The position numbers and the translations under genes are program-made. From positions 5,115,501-5,179,500 of the forward strand of contig NZ_CP051680.1 of NCBI RefSeq assembly GCF_012849095.1: DNA of 64,000 nucleotides, given 5' to 3'. The notes under the pieces are model-generated. The model had not been told where the DNA came from, did no database searches, and was given only the letters and a program-made list of their open reading frames with translations. Source of the stretch: Cohnella herbarum (GTDB lineage: Bacteria > Bacillota > Bacilli > Paenibacillales > Paenibacillaceae). Shown piece after piece: positions 51,425 through 59,596 of this stretch (its first letter is position 1; each line of letters starts with the position of its first letter).

Positions 51425-52855
51425 TTACAAATATGGATTCCATAACTCCCTCAACCGACTAACGCCCTCCTCTATCCTTTCAGACTTTATGCCGCCAAAG
51501 CCGATTATGAATTTTCTCTGCTCGCTTGGTGGGTTGCCGCCCGCGTAGAACGGGGTACCAGAAGCAACTCGGATCCCGTAAGGCTTAACCGCATCGACCA
51601 TTTCTTGCTCCGATGTTGAAGAGTGCAGCTTGAGAACGAGATGCAGACCGGCCTCTGCATTGATCACCTCTCCTATCCCCCGGAATCGAGCTTCCAGTGC
51701 CTCGGCCAGCTTGCGGTTTTTTTTGCGATACAGATTTCTTACTTTACGGACATGCTTTTCAAAGTAGCCCTGCTCCATAAATCGCTGAAGAGTGCGCTGA
51801 TAAACCCGGGAAGAAGAAAGTTCGAACATTAATCTTCTCCTGGTATCGTGAAACGGTTCTAACAATACCTCCGGCAGAACCATGTAATGGATACATAAAT
51901 CCGGCGCAAGGATTTGCGAGAAGCCTCCGATATAAATGACGTTCGCGGTCGAATCAAGACCTTGTAGAGCAGGAACCGGCTGCCCGTGGTAACGGAGCTC
52001 GCCCCCGTAGTCGTCTTCAAGAATATAAGCTTGGCTTTCCTTCGCCCACTCCAATAACTCTAACCGTTCATTAAACGGCATCACTCGTCCGCCAGGAAAC
52101 TGATGGGAGGGGGATACCGCAACGATGCGGGCAGGCGTGCATTGGAGACGCGAAATCGATATTCCCTTATCCGCTTCGGTTACGTGGAATAACTCGTACC
52201 CTTGCGCTTGAAACGTAGAAGGAATGAGCGGATAACATGGATTCTCCACGGCTATACCCTGCGAGAGATTCCTCATCATTGCCGCGAGGTAATTCATGAG
52301 CAAGTGCTGCTCCGCTCCGATGACGATTTGCTCCTGACTGCAGACCACTCCGCGAAAACGATAAAGATAAGCCGCCAATTCTTTACGCAAACCGGCTTCT
52401 CCTTGCGGATCTCCATAGTACAGCAACTCCTCGTACTCTTCGCGGAGCGTATGATTCAACAATCGTCTCCAGATACTAACCGGAAAACAGGAAAAATCGT
52501 TTTTGGACATATGGAAATCGTAAGAGTAAGCAGGGTCAGCCATTCCTGACGTAGTCAGGCCGATATCCTCGAACTGACGGCCTTGTAAAGTAAGCTTCCC
52601 GTATGAATCCGGCAAATGTGCCACATAAAACCCCCGCCTCGGCCGACTCTCCACAAATCCCTCGGAGATTAGCTGTTGATATGCGGTTTCAACCGGCGTC
52701 GTGCTGATCGACAAATTCATGGCAAGCGCTCGGATGGAGGGCAAGCGATCATTCGGACTTAGCTTTCCGCTTATAATATCCCGTTTGATAGCCTCATATA
52801 GCGCGACATAAACGGGGAGCTTCGAAGAGGCGTGTAAATCAGGCGTATAAATCAT
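51425..52855 (-). CDS. MocR/PdxR-type GntR regulator with aminotransferase-like domain lacking the PLP lysine
   Basis: 476 residues. The N-terminal GntR helix-turn-helix is clear (ALYEAIKRDIISGKLSPNDRLPSIRALAMNLSISTTPVETAYQQLISEGFVESRPRRGFYV). The rest is a fold-type-I aminotransferase domain: YILEDDYGGELRYHGQPVPALQGLD, then VIYIGGFSQILAPDLCIHYMVLP. In MocR proteins this last motif is GTFSK.LAP, with Lys holding PLP; here it is Gln314 (CAA at 51914-51916), and the following Arg is Cys. So covalent PLP binding is probably lost, while the fold is kept. It is divergent from a GNAT gene and shares an intergenic region with repeats. Confidence 0.88.
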   Translation of the reverse strand: MIYTPDLHASSKLPVYVALYEAIKRDIISGKLSPNDRLPSIRALAMNLSISTTPVETAYQQLISEGFVESRPRRGFYVAHLPDSYGKLTLQGRQFEDIGLTTSGMADPAYSYDFHMSKNDFSCFPVSIWRRLLNHTLREEYEELLYYGDPQGEAGLRKELAAYLYRFRGVVCSQEQIVIGAEQHLLMNYLAAMMRNLSQGIAVENPCYPLIPSTFQAQGYELFHVTEADKGISISRLQCTPARIVAVSPSHQFPGGRVMPFNERLELLEWAKESQAYILEDDYGGELRYHGQPVPALQGLDSTANVIYIGGFSQILAPDLCIHYMVLPEVLLEPFHDTRRRLMFELSSSRVYQRTLQRFMEQGYFEKHVRKVRNLYRKKNRKLAEALEARFRGIGEVINAEAGLHLVLKLHSSTSEQEMVDAVKPYGIRVASGTPFYAGGNPPSEQRKFIIGFGGIKSERIEEGVSRLRELWNPYL

Positions 52856-52864
52856 AAGTTCGCG

Positions 52865-52920
52865 TCCAATCTGTCATCTGAAAATATAACGATTTGTATA
52901 TTTTTAAGTATACAGATTGG
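52865..52920. promoter_or_regulatory. Inverted repeat in the MocR/GNAT divergent region
   Basis: CCAATCTGT (52865-52873) and ACAGATTGG (52912-52920) form a perfect 9-bp inverted repeat 38 bp apart; ATACAGAT occurs twice in tandem (52910, 52933). MocR regulators bind spaced repeats of this sort, so it is a likely operator. Confidence 0.5.
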
Positions 52921-52961
52921 TGATAGATTAGGATACAGATCAATTACTAAAGGAGACGGAA

Positions 52962-53519
52962 TTGAAAATGGAACCCGTACGTTTTTTAGAAGGAAAACAA
53001 GTTTATTTACGGCCGATCGAGCTGGCCGATACCGATTGGTACTTCGCCGGTCTGTTCGACAGAAACACTAGGAAACTCACCGGTACTCAAAAGCACTTTA
53101 GCCGAGAACAAATCGTCAGCTATATCGAAGGAAAAGCACAGGACAGCTCATCCGTGCTACTGCTGATTGTCGCTTGCGACGACGATAGGCCGATTGGAGA
53201 CATTGCGCTCCAAGATATCGATAGGATAAACCGTAATGCGAACATTCGTATTGCCATAAATAGCGATAATCAGCAAGGAAAAGGTTATGGTACGGAAGCG
53301 CTGCGGCTAATGTTGGATTATGGCTTCGGCATTCTCAATCTACACCGGATCGAGCTCAATGTATTTTCCTATAACGAGCGCGCGATTCATGTTTACGAGA
53401 AGGTGGGTTTCAAGCGGGAAGGGATCCAGCGCGAGGCGCTTTTCTATAATCATCGATATCACGATTCCATTCTCATGAGCATTTTGGAGGACGAGTATCG
53501 GTCATTGGAAAAGAAATAG
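52962..53519 (+). CDS. GNAT-family N-acetyltransferase, RimJ/RimL-like
   Basis: 185 residues. Motifs of the RimJ/RimL/SpeG type: VYLRPIELADTDWY, GDIALQDIDRINRNANIRIAINSDNQQGKGYGTEALRLMLDYGFGILNLHRIELNVFSYNERAIHVYEKVGFKREG. The QQGKGYGTEA loop binds acetyl-CoA. The start is TTG, seven bases behind AAAGGAG; an ATG two codons later is 13 bases away. It faces the MocR-type regulator and is probably controlled by it. The substrate may be an amino acid, polyamine or small antibiotic. Confidence 0.87.
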   Translation: MKMEPVRFLEGKQVYLRPIELADTDWYFAGLFDRNTRKLTGTQKHFSREQIVSYIEGKAQDSSSVLLLIVACDDDRPIGDIALQDIDRINRNANIRIAINSDNQQGKGYGTEALRLMLDYGFGILNLHRIELNVFSYNERAIHVYEKVGFKREGIQREALFYNHRYHDSILMSILEDEYRSLEKK

Positions 53520-53533
53520 CCAGTAGACTCATT

Positions 53534-53559
53534 CATCCCTATCCTAACGGGTAGGGATG
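53534..53559 (+). terminator. Hairpin between convergent genes
   Basis: CATCCCTA and TAGGGATG form a perfect 8-bp stem with a 10-nt loop 14 bp behind the GNAT gene. There is no T-run. Confidence 0.4.
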
Positions 53560-53699
53560 TAGCTCTATACGCGTTAACGTGCCACAAGCTTAAAATGTCG
53601 GTAAACCTGATTTAATTTCTCCTCATGCCTTCCTTTCGGACTTTCCATGCTCCCGAATTCGAAAAGTCTCATGGACGCATCGATAACTCATTAAGAGCC

Positions 53700-55847
53700 T
53701 CACATTCTCAGTTTCAATGAGCGTTCCAAGGCTCTAAGAATGGTTGGATATTCGGAAGTCAATTGATGGAAAGCTTCCCTTCTTACGGATAATAGCACGG
53801 AAGGCCCCATCGCTTTAACCGTAGCGGTTCGGGGAATGCCCTTCAACAAGGCAATTTCGCCAAAGTGATCGCCGTCTTGCAGAACGGCTACCCGCTTCAC
53901 CCCCGCCTCGGGCGAATGCTTCAGTACTTCGAACTTGCCGCGGACAATGATGTAAAATTTATTTCCTTCTTCATTCTCTTGCACGACCAAGTCTCCCTCT
54001 TGGCACGTTTCTGTCGAGAATAGCGCGGCAACGTCTTTCAACAGCGGAGCGGCAATCTCTTCGAAAAAAGGCAGTTTAGCGAGCCTCTCCGCATCGACCG
54101 TAGCATACATTCCGTCATGGGATAGCTGAAATCCGTTCTGTTTCTCCCATAGGCTGCAGTAGAGTCCTTGTCGACTTAATAACTCCTCGTGTTTACCCGA
54201 CTCGACGATTCGACCCGCTTGGAAGACATAGATGACATCGGCGTTGACGACCGACGCTAACCGATGGGTGACTGAAATTATCGTTTTGCTGTGACGAATT
54301 TCTTGGAGTAACCGATTAATGTCGGCTTCCGTAACCGGATCGAGCGCAGACGTTACCTCGTCGAGCAGAAGCAGCTTCGGATCTCTTAAGAGCGCCCTCG
54401 CGATCGATAGGCGCTGCCGTTCTCCTCCCGATAAAGATGCGCCTTCATTGTGAATCATCGTATCATATCCCGCAGGCCAACCGACTATCGCGTCATGGAT
54501 TCTCGCCTGCTTGGCCGCTTCTACGATATCCTCAGCCGTTAATGCCCTATTATCCAGCATTAGATTATCCTTAATTGTCCCGTTAAATAAGAAGGTATCC
54601 TGACTAACCAACGTAGACAGCTTTCGTAAGGAACCCTCGCTTACGACGCGCAGATCATAGTCGTCTATGAAGACGGTCCCTTGCATGGGATCGTAGAATC
54701 GGGAAAGCAACTGCAACGCCGTACTTTTACCCGAACCGCTCGGCCCTACGAAAGCGGCGTACGTGCCATTTTCAATACGCAGGCTGACGTCATGCAATTG
54801 ATAAGTTCCCTCGGTATAACCGAAGGTAACTCGGTCCATCCGTATAGCATCTAAGGATTCGGGAAGCTCTATGGGGACGGACGATTCGGGAACGGCCGGC
54901 TGCTGATCGAATATCTCTTCGATGCGTTGGAAGCTTATTTTCGATTCGATAAGTTTGGGAATAAGGAACGATAAGTTGGAGCCTGCCTGGCCTACGCTCA
55001 TGAACAAGGTAAAGAAGGCCATAAACCCACCGACGGTCATTTGGTCATGGAATATCAAATACCCGCCGAAGCCGATCATCGTCCCGTTTAGAATGAGCAA
55101 TGCGGTTAAGGGCAATCGCTCCATCAAGGAATTGTTGACGTGCAGCTTCAATCCGAACGAAAACAAATCTTGGATTTGTTTACCGGCCCGTTCTCTAAAT
55201 CTAAGTTGCTGATGCAAGCCTTTAATGGTTTTGTGCCCCTTGACCATTTCATCAATCGTATTAGAGAATCGCTCCTGGGCTTCTTTGTAGTTCAGATTCA
55301 CGATTTCGGCCCGACCTTGCAGCAACCAAGGACCTATGAACATCAACGAAGAACCGGCCAGCATCGCTAGCGTGAGCTTCCATTCGATTGCGAACAGCAT
55401 ACTGAGTCCAAGCAGAGTACTTAATGACTCCTTCAGAAGCATCGGACCCGCAAAGCGAATCACATTCTCGATGGAGGACATATCCATCGAGAAACGAGTG
55501 ACGAGATCTCCGACTTTATACCGTTGATAGAATGGGAGCGACTGCCCCTGGAGATGGACGAACAGCTCGCCTCTCAGCTTCCGAATAACTTCGCCGCTCA
55601 GCTTTCCAATGGTGTAATCGCCGCAGGCGCTGACAAATATGTTTAAGAGTCCCCCGCCGAACAAAAGTGCCATTATGAAGAGGAACGCCTGAAAGTCCTT
55701 CGGAGTAAAAGCATCGTCTACCAAATATTTCAGGCTTAGCGGTGAAGCTACGGCATAAGCGACTTCAAAACAAACGCTAAATATTAATAGTACGCACAGC
55801 CATTTATAGGGAGCCAAGTGCCGCAGCATAAGTCGTAAGAAATGCAA
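53700..55847 (-). CDS. ABC exporter fused to a cyclic-nucleotide-binding domain
   Basis: 715 residues. Residues 1-310 carry six membrane segments of an ABC type-I exporter; residues 335-570 the nucleotide-binding domain with Walker A GPSGSGKST (near 368), LSGGERQRLSIARALL signature and LLLLDEVTSALD Walker B; residues 590-715 a Crp-like cyclic-nucleotide-binding domain (PFFEEIAAPLLKDVAALF, GDLVVQENEEGNKFYIIVRG, GDHFGEIALLKGIPRTATVKAM). The phosphate-binding GEIALL..IPRTATV cassette is well kept, so it may bind a nucleotide. No N-terminal C39 peptidase is present. The start is TTG behind AGGGGG. It is the last gene of the operon with two GNAT-like genes and the 36-residue peptide gene. Export of the processed peptide is inferred. 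Confidence 0.88.
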   Translation of the reverse strand: MHFLRLMLRHLAPYKWLCVLLIFSVCFEVAYAVASPLSLKYLVDDAFTPKDFQAFLFIMALLFGGGLLNIFVSACGDYTIGKLSGEVIRKLRGELFVHLQGQSLPFYQRYKVGDLVTRFSMDMSSIENVIRFAGPMLLKESLSTLLGLSMLFAIEWKLTLAMLAGSSLMFIGPWLLQGRAEIVNLNYKEAQERFSNTIDEMVKGHKTIKGLHQQLRFRERAGKQIQDLFSFGLKLHVNNSLMERLPLTALLILNGTMIGFGGYLIFHDQMTVGGFMAFFTLFMSVGQAGSNLSFLIPKLIESKISFQRIEEIFDQQPAVPESSVPIELPESLDAIRMDRVTFGYTEGTYQLHDVSLRIENGTYAAFVGPSGSGKSTALQLLSRFYDPMQGTVFIDDYDLRVVSEGSLRKLSTLVSQDTFLFNGTIKDNLMLDNRALTAEDIVEAAKQARIHDAIVGWPAGYDTMIHNEGASLSGGERQRLSIARALLRDPKLLLLDEVTSALDPVTEADINRLLQEIRHSKTIISVTHRLASVVNADVIYVFQAGRIVESGKHEELLSRQGLYCSLWEKQNGFQLSHDGMYATVDAERLAKLPFFEEIAAPLLKDVAALFSTETCQEGDLVVQENEEGNKFYIIVRGKFEVLKHSPEAGVKRVAVLQDGDHFGEIALLKGIPRTATVKAMGPSVLLSVRREAFHQLTSEYPTILRALERSLKLRM

Positions 55848-55885
55848 GTTAATCGCGCCCCCTATAGCCTTAAGGTTATCGCTTT

Positions 55886-56416
55886 CTAGTGTACCTTACT
55901 TGGATCAGGGCTTCCATTCAGATACTGAAGCAGTTGTCCTATATCCGCGGAATAGACATTTTCTATTCCATAGTAGCCTTCTCTTTGTCCAATGACGCGG
56001 GAAAACTTTGCATACAGTCGATTAAGATAGAGGTTGTCGATCTGCGCGCAAAATTGAAAATATTTAACGGCACCATTCTCTGAGACGATTTGTTGTACCA
56101 TATAGCGGAACCCTTGAATAAAGAGGCGGCCGCCGCGATAGGAGGGGTGAACAATGACCGAATTGACAAAAACGATTTCGCCTGCAGGATCGAACTCATT
56201 CTCACTGTTGAGATAGCGATAATGCCCCCAACCTATCATTGCGCCTATCTTGTCCGTGATTAAAATAATGCAGGAGTTAGGAATGGATTCCAGTACATGT
56301 ACAAGTGCATCTGCAAGTGAGAATTGGCGGTTAAAGTCTTTGCGGTTGCGGATAAAATATAAAGTGAACTGGGCATAATCCTCATCACTTTGGCAATTTC
56401 GGTAATGAGCAAGCAT
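55886..56416 (-). CDS. Small GNAT-like protein A
   Basis: 176 residues. The section IILITDKIGAMIGWGHYRYL, EIVFVNSVIVHPSYRGGRLFIQGFRYMVQQI and NLYLNRLYAKFSRVIGQ matches the order of strands 3-5 of the GNAT fold; YRGGRL takes the place of the acetyl-CoA loop (R/QxxGxG/A) in degenerate form. Thus it may be an acyltransferase for an unusual donor or only keep the fold. A strong AGGAGGTGG precedes the ATG. It follows GNAT-like protein B by 22 bp and precedes the ABC exporter by 38 bp. The two GNAT-like proteins share size and the VxPxYRxxRLF-like block and look like distant paralogues. Confidence 0.65.
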   Translation of the reverse strand: MLAHYRNCQSDEDYAQFTLYFIRNRKDFNRQFSLADALVHVLESIPNSCIILITDKIGAMIGWGHYRYLNSENEFDPAGEIVFVNSVIVHPSYRGGRLFIQGFRYMVQQIVSENGAVKYFQFCAQIDNLYLNRLYAKFSRVIGQREGYYGIENVYSADIGQLLQYLNGSPDPSKVH

Positions 56417-56438
56417 AAGTAGCCCACCTCCTAATCGT

Positions 56439-56954
56439 TCATTTATTTCCGAACTTCATTATGTAATCTTGCCATTCCTTGAATTCGGCATGATATTCAT
56501 CGATCACGCCTTGCGCAGTCTCCCATGTCGCCGCTCTCACTGCAAGCTTGGCTAGTAGTCTATTCAAACGGAGATGGACCGGAACCCAGAAACGGAGCTC
56601 AACAATAGACTCAGGTAGCTGCGATATATATTGCACTAGAAATTGTAAGCTTTCTAGAAAAAGTCGGCTTCGTCGGTACTTTTCAACAAAGAAAATAATT
56701 TGAATTTGCACCACATGCGTATCTGTATATTGGTTCTCCGCAGTTCCGCAAATATAACTAAACGCCCCGACAACTTCATCCTCATTGTTGAAACACAAGA
56801 AAGCTTCTTTTGTTAATAGAACGGGGCTTGCCAGGAAACTCAGCGAGACTGGAAAAGAATAAGGTAAATTCAGTTCGTTATAATGCTCCAATAAAAATAT
56901 AAGGTATTTTTGCTGGTAGCTCTCCGAACTGCAGACTTGAAAATAATAGCTCAT
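56439..56954 (-). CDS. Small GNAT-like protein B
   Basis: 171 residues from the ATG at 56954; the open frame continues to a GTG at 57035, but this would be read through a terminator hairpin and has no better ribosome-binding site. AAGGAG lies 14 bases before the ATG. The block VVQIQIIFFVEKYRRSRLFLESLQFLVQYI, then RFWVPVHLRLNRLLAKLAVRA resembles motif A and B of GNATs and the corresponding part of protein A, with the acetyl-CoA loop changed to YRRSRL. No catalytic role can be stated. Its place between the peptide gene and the exporter suggests modification or handling of the peptide. Confidence 0.6.
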   Translation of the reverse strand: MSYYFQVCSSESYQQKYLIFLLEHYNELNLPYSFPVSLSFLASPVLLTKEAFLCFNNEDEVVGAFSYICGTAENQYTDTHVVQIQIIFFVEKYRRSRLFLESLQFLVQYISQLPESIVELRFWVPVHLRLNRLLAKLAVRAATWETAQGVIDEYHAEFKEWQDYIMKFGNK

Positions 56955-56991
56955 ATGAATAATTCCAACTCCTTGCCTATACTCCCACAAG

Positions 56992-57030
56992 AAAAAGCTG
57001 CCCCGAAAGTCCAAAGACTTAGGCGCAGCT
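56992..57030 (-). terminator. Intrinsic terminator/attenuator behind the 36-residue peptide gene
   Basis: On the minus strand AGCTGC...AAGTC pairs with GACTT...GCAGCT (outer stem 57025-57030 with 56996-57001, inner stem around TTTG), directly followed by TTTTT. It starts 18 nt behind the peptide stop and lies before the GNAT-like genes, so partial read-through would make peptide mRNA more abundant than enzyme mRNA. Confidence 0.75.
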
Positions 57031-57048
57031 CTCACTCCTATCGAATGC

Positions 57049-57159
57049 TTATTTCGCAGGCGCTATTCTCGCTTGCTCGCTGCTCGCAAGTAGGTTCATA
57101 ACAATTTTTAACGGCTTCCGGTCGCCTTTGTCATTTAATCCGCTTCTTGGTGGAAACAT
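57049..57159 (-). CDS. 36-residue peptide, candidate precursor of a maturation/export system
   Basis: The frame starts MFPPRSGLND, continues through a basic stretch KGDRKPLK and a hydrophobic IVMNLL, and ends ARIAPAK. Ribosome-binding site AGGAAGGGGTGA is eight bases from the ATG, one of the strongest in this region. There is no cysteine, no signal peptide and no double-glycine site. It is followed by a terminator and then by two GNAT-like genes and an ABC exporter on the same strand. This is the layout of RiPP or signal-peptide operons. I know no family with this sequence; the coding status rests on ribosome-binding site and context. Confidence 0.6.
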   Translation of the reverse strand: MFPPRSGLNDKGDRKPLKIVMNLLASSEQARIAPAK

Positions 57160-57367
57160 CTATGTCACCCCTTCCTCTTAATAATGACCAAATTAGCTAG
57201 CATCAAACAAACGCAATACTTCAAATCCTACGCTTACTTCCACATTTTACTACGTTTCAGCCGGCATATATATACCTATAATGAGGTATCCTTCACTTTT
57301 GAATTGATTAATTCGCTGAATGATCTGCTCCCTATAGCTCGACCATATGCTCGCCATGGGCTTCTCC
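57160..57367 (-). promoter_or_regulatory. Leader region of the peptide operon
   Basis: 208 bp without a gene. It holds an inverted repeat ATACCT/AGGTAT (about 57270-57287, 6-bp arms 6 bp apart), and a poor promoter-like pair TTGTTT-18-CATTAT near the peptide start. I cannot fix the promoter; the dyad is a possible operator. Confidence 0.35.
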
Positions 57368-58642
57368 CTAGAAATAAATTTTGTTCTTTTTTGAACTTAC
57401 TCGCCCCGGACGCCGATCGGACTGCCGATAAGCTCTCGGCGTCATCCCTTGCCATCTCTTGAACACCTTGTTGAAATAGCTCTGGTCGTTAAAGTTCAGC
57501 CATGCCGCGATGTCGGCGATCGGATAGTCGGTCAGCGTGAGCAGCTTCTTCGCTTCCTCGATCCGTTCGCGTTGGACGTACTCGGATATCGTCAAACCGA
57601 TCTCCTTCTTGAACAGACCGGACAAGTAGTTCGGGCTGAGACGAGTGCGCTCCGCCAGCCGATCGAGCGTGATTTCGCCGTACAAATGGTTGGCGATCTC
57701 ATTCAGACAATCTTGAACGGCTAGCGAGTAATGGCCTCGACGGACCTCCGCCACCCGGTCGACGAAATCGAACAATGCCTCTACCGTGACCGTGTCCGCC
57801 TCGGACAGCGTATTCGTCTCCTCCAGCCTCTGAATGTAATAGTCGCTCAGCGTTAGGGCATCCTCTTCGTGCATGCCTCCTTCGATCGCCGCACGGCAGA
57901 TTAACGCGATCCCCGTAATCTTCAGATTCTTCTCGCTGCGGAGCTTGCTGCGTTTGGCAAGCACGCCGAACTCTTCCTCGCCGATCATGGATTCCATGAC
58001 GAAGGTTCGAATTCGTTCCTTCTCCCCGCCGCGCACGTAATGCAGCAGAACGCGTTCGTGAGACAAATTCGCGTGAAGCAAGCCGCTGCTGCGGCTTCGG
58101 GACAACTCTACGTCCGGCGCTTGCCTCTCCGCGACCGGTTCCGCTATCGGCACGCCGTCTGCCGGAAGATCCGCCGATGGATCCGCGAGCTTCCGGTGAA
58201 TCGCATAGTGGATCATCAGACTCATCGCGCGAACGCGCTCCGGGAGTACCACCGGAACCGCTTCGTACAATTCCAGAAGCCGGCTCCGATTTCCCTCATG
58301 CAGGGTATCTATCATCTCGTTCCATTGGCCGCCGTCGAGCGGCGTCTCATGCAAGAAAGGACCTACGACGAGCGTGCCTGCAAACCGGTCTTCGTCGAGC
58401 GCGTTCACGAAGAAATATTGTAAACGGGAACGGGTAAAATAGATCGGATGCTCAGCCGCATGCAGCGCAAATGCGTAACCGGCGATCTGATCGCGAATCG
58501 ATGCGAAGTACGGATTCGCGCGAAGCGAATGATCGGCGTATTCCGATTCAATCTCCCTTCCCGGACGGACGACAAAAACAGGTATTTGAAGCGCGTCATT
58601 GAGAAGACGGCCAAAGACATCCAGCTCTGAGAGCTTATTCAT
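57368..58642 (-). CDS. AraC-family regulator with large N-terminal sensor
   Basis: About 424 residues. The C-terminal AraC domain is clear (ITLDRLAERTRLSPNYLSGLFKKEIGLTISEYVQRERIEEAKKLL, then FNDQSYFNKVFKRWQGMTPRAYR). The N-terminal 300 residues resemble the sensor region of regulators found next to sugar or surface-protein genes in Bacillales, without a clear ligand site. GGAGG lies five bases before the ATG at 58642; the open frame extends to 58717. It is divergent from an SDR pair and also lies upstream of the peptide operon on the same strand, so either could be its target. Confidence 0.87.
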   Translation of the reverse strand: MNKLSELDVFGRLLNDALQIPVFVVRPGREIESEYADHSLRANPYFASIRDQIAGYAFALHAAEHPIYFTRSRLQYFFVNALDEDRFAGTLVVGPFLHETPLDGGQWNEMIDTLHEGNRSRLLELYEAVPVVLPERVRAMSLMIHYAIHRKLADPSADLPADGVPIAEPVAERQAPDVELSRSRSSGLLHANLSHERVLLHYVRGGEKERIRTFVMESMIGEEEFGVLAKRSKLRSEKNLKITGIALICRAAIEGGMHEEDALTLSDYYIQRLEETNTLSEADTVTVEALFDFVDRVAEVRRGHYSLAVQDCLNEIANHLYGEITLDRLAERTRLSPNYLSGLFKKEIGLTISEYVQRERIEEAKKLLTLTDYPIADIAAWLNFNDQSYFNKVFKRWQGMTPRAYRQSDRRPGRVSSKKNKIYF

Positions 58643-58794
58643 GCCGACCTCCATCGGGTCCGATTTAGGTTCATTTTGCAATGTTAAAAAAATACTACAA
58701 ATCGTTGATAAATACAATTTAGAAGCAATGAGCGCGTACTAAACTGAACATGCAGAGAATATCTGCTAGCACTCCGGAAAGGGATGATCCAGAT

Positions 58795-59550
58795 ATGTTG
58801 GACAATAAAATCGCAATCGTAACAGGAGCAGGAAGCGGCATCGGCCGTGCAAGCAGCTTAAAAATGGCAGGTTACGGCGCGAAGATCGTTGCCGTCGATT
58901 TCAACGAAGCATCTGGCCAGGAGACCGTTCGTCTTATTCAAGAGCAAGGCGGCGAAGCGATCTTCGTGCAGGCCGACGTATCGAATAGCGACGATGTTCA
59001 GCGTTACGTCAACGCGGCAGTGGATTCTTACGGGCGGATCGATATTTTCTTCAATAACGCCGGCGTCGTACAGAAGTTCTCGAAGCTCGCCGACACAGAC
59101 GAGAACGAGTTCGATCGGGTGATCAACGTTAATGTCCGGGGCGTCTTCCTCGGCATGAAATATGTTCTAAAAGTGATGGAAAAGCAAGGAAGCGGAGCGA
59201 TCATTAACACCGCGTCAACCGCTGGAGTTAAGAGCGAGCATAGCGCCTCCGCTTATTCCGCGAGCAAGCACGCAGTTGTCGGCCTGACGAAAGGCGCGGC
59301 GATCGAATACGTGAAGCAAGGCATCCGCGTCAACGGCATCTGTCCGGGCGGCGTTGAGACGGCTCTCACGAAGGGCGTCGAGCAGGCGTTCATGTCGGGC
59401 GGATACGTGCCGGAGGAAGTCGGCAATATGCGCATGGGGCGCTATGCGAAGCCGGATGAGCTCGCGGAGATGGTCTCGTTCCTCGCATCCGATCGCGCCA
59501 GCTACATGACGGGCTCCATCGTCCTCGTTGACGGCGGGCTCACGCTCTAA
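58795..59550 (+). CDS. Short-chain dehydrogenase/reductase
   Basis: 251 residues. Classical SDR: IAIVTGAGSGIGRASSLKMAGYGAKIVAVDFNE (Asp after strand 2, so NAD-preferring), NNAG, IINTASTAGVKSEHSASAYSASKHAVVGLTKG (Ser, Tyr, Lys) and SYMTGSIVLVDGGLTL at the C-terminus. Substrates may be sugar alcohols or ketones. The ATG chosen is preceded by GGAAAGGG at some distance; the frame begins 15 codons earlier. It is divergent from the AraC regulator and 46 bp ahead of a second SDR gene. Confidence 0.9.
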   Translation: MLDNKIAIVTGAGSGIGRASSLKMAGYGAKIVAVDFNEASGQETVRLIQEQGGEAIFVQADVSNSDDVQRYVNAAVDSYGRIDIFFNNAGVVQKFSKLADTDENEFDRVINVNVRGVFLGMKYVLKVMEKQGSGAIINTASTAGVKSEHSASAYSASKHAVVGLTKGAAIEYVKQGIRVNGICPGGVETALTKGVEQAFMSGGYVPEEVGNMRMGRYAKPDELAEMVSFLASDRASYMTGSIVLVDGGLTL

Positions 59551-59596
59551 GTTAGTTTGGCCTCCGAAATCCATTCCCAATACAGAAGGGTGATGC

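Noticed and set aside
51306..51548. 80-codon frame on the plus strand behind the orphan promoter
   Set aside because: TTG start without ribosome-binding site, reads through a perfect terminator and into the antisense of the MocR-type gene.
53623..53691. A 22-codon frame directly behind the ABC exporter, with a ribosome-binding-like TGAGG over the exporter stop
   Set aside because: Too short, without a terminator or further context; could equally be chance. The frame at 57049-57159 has much better support as the peptide gene.
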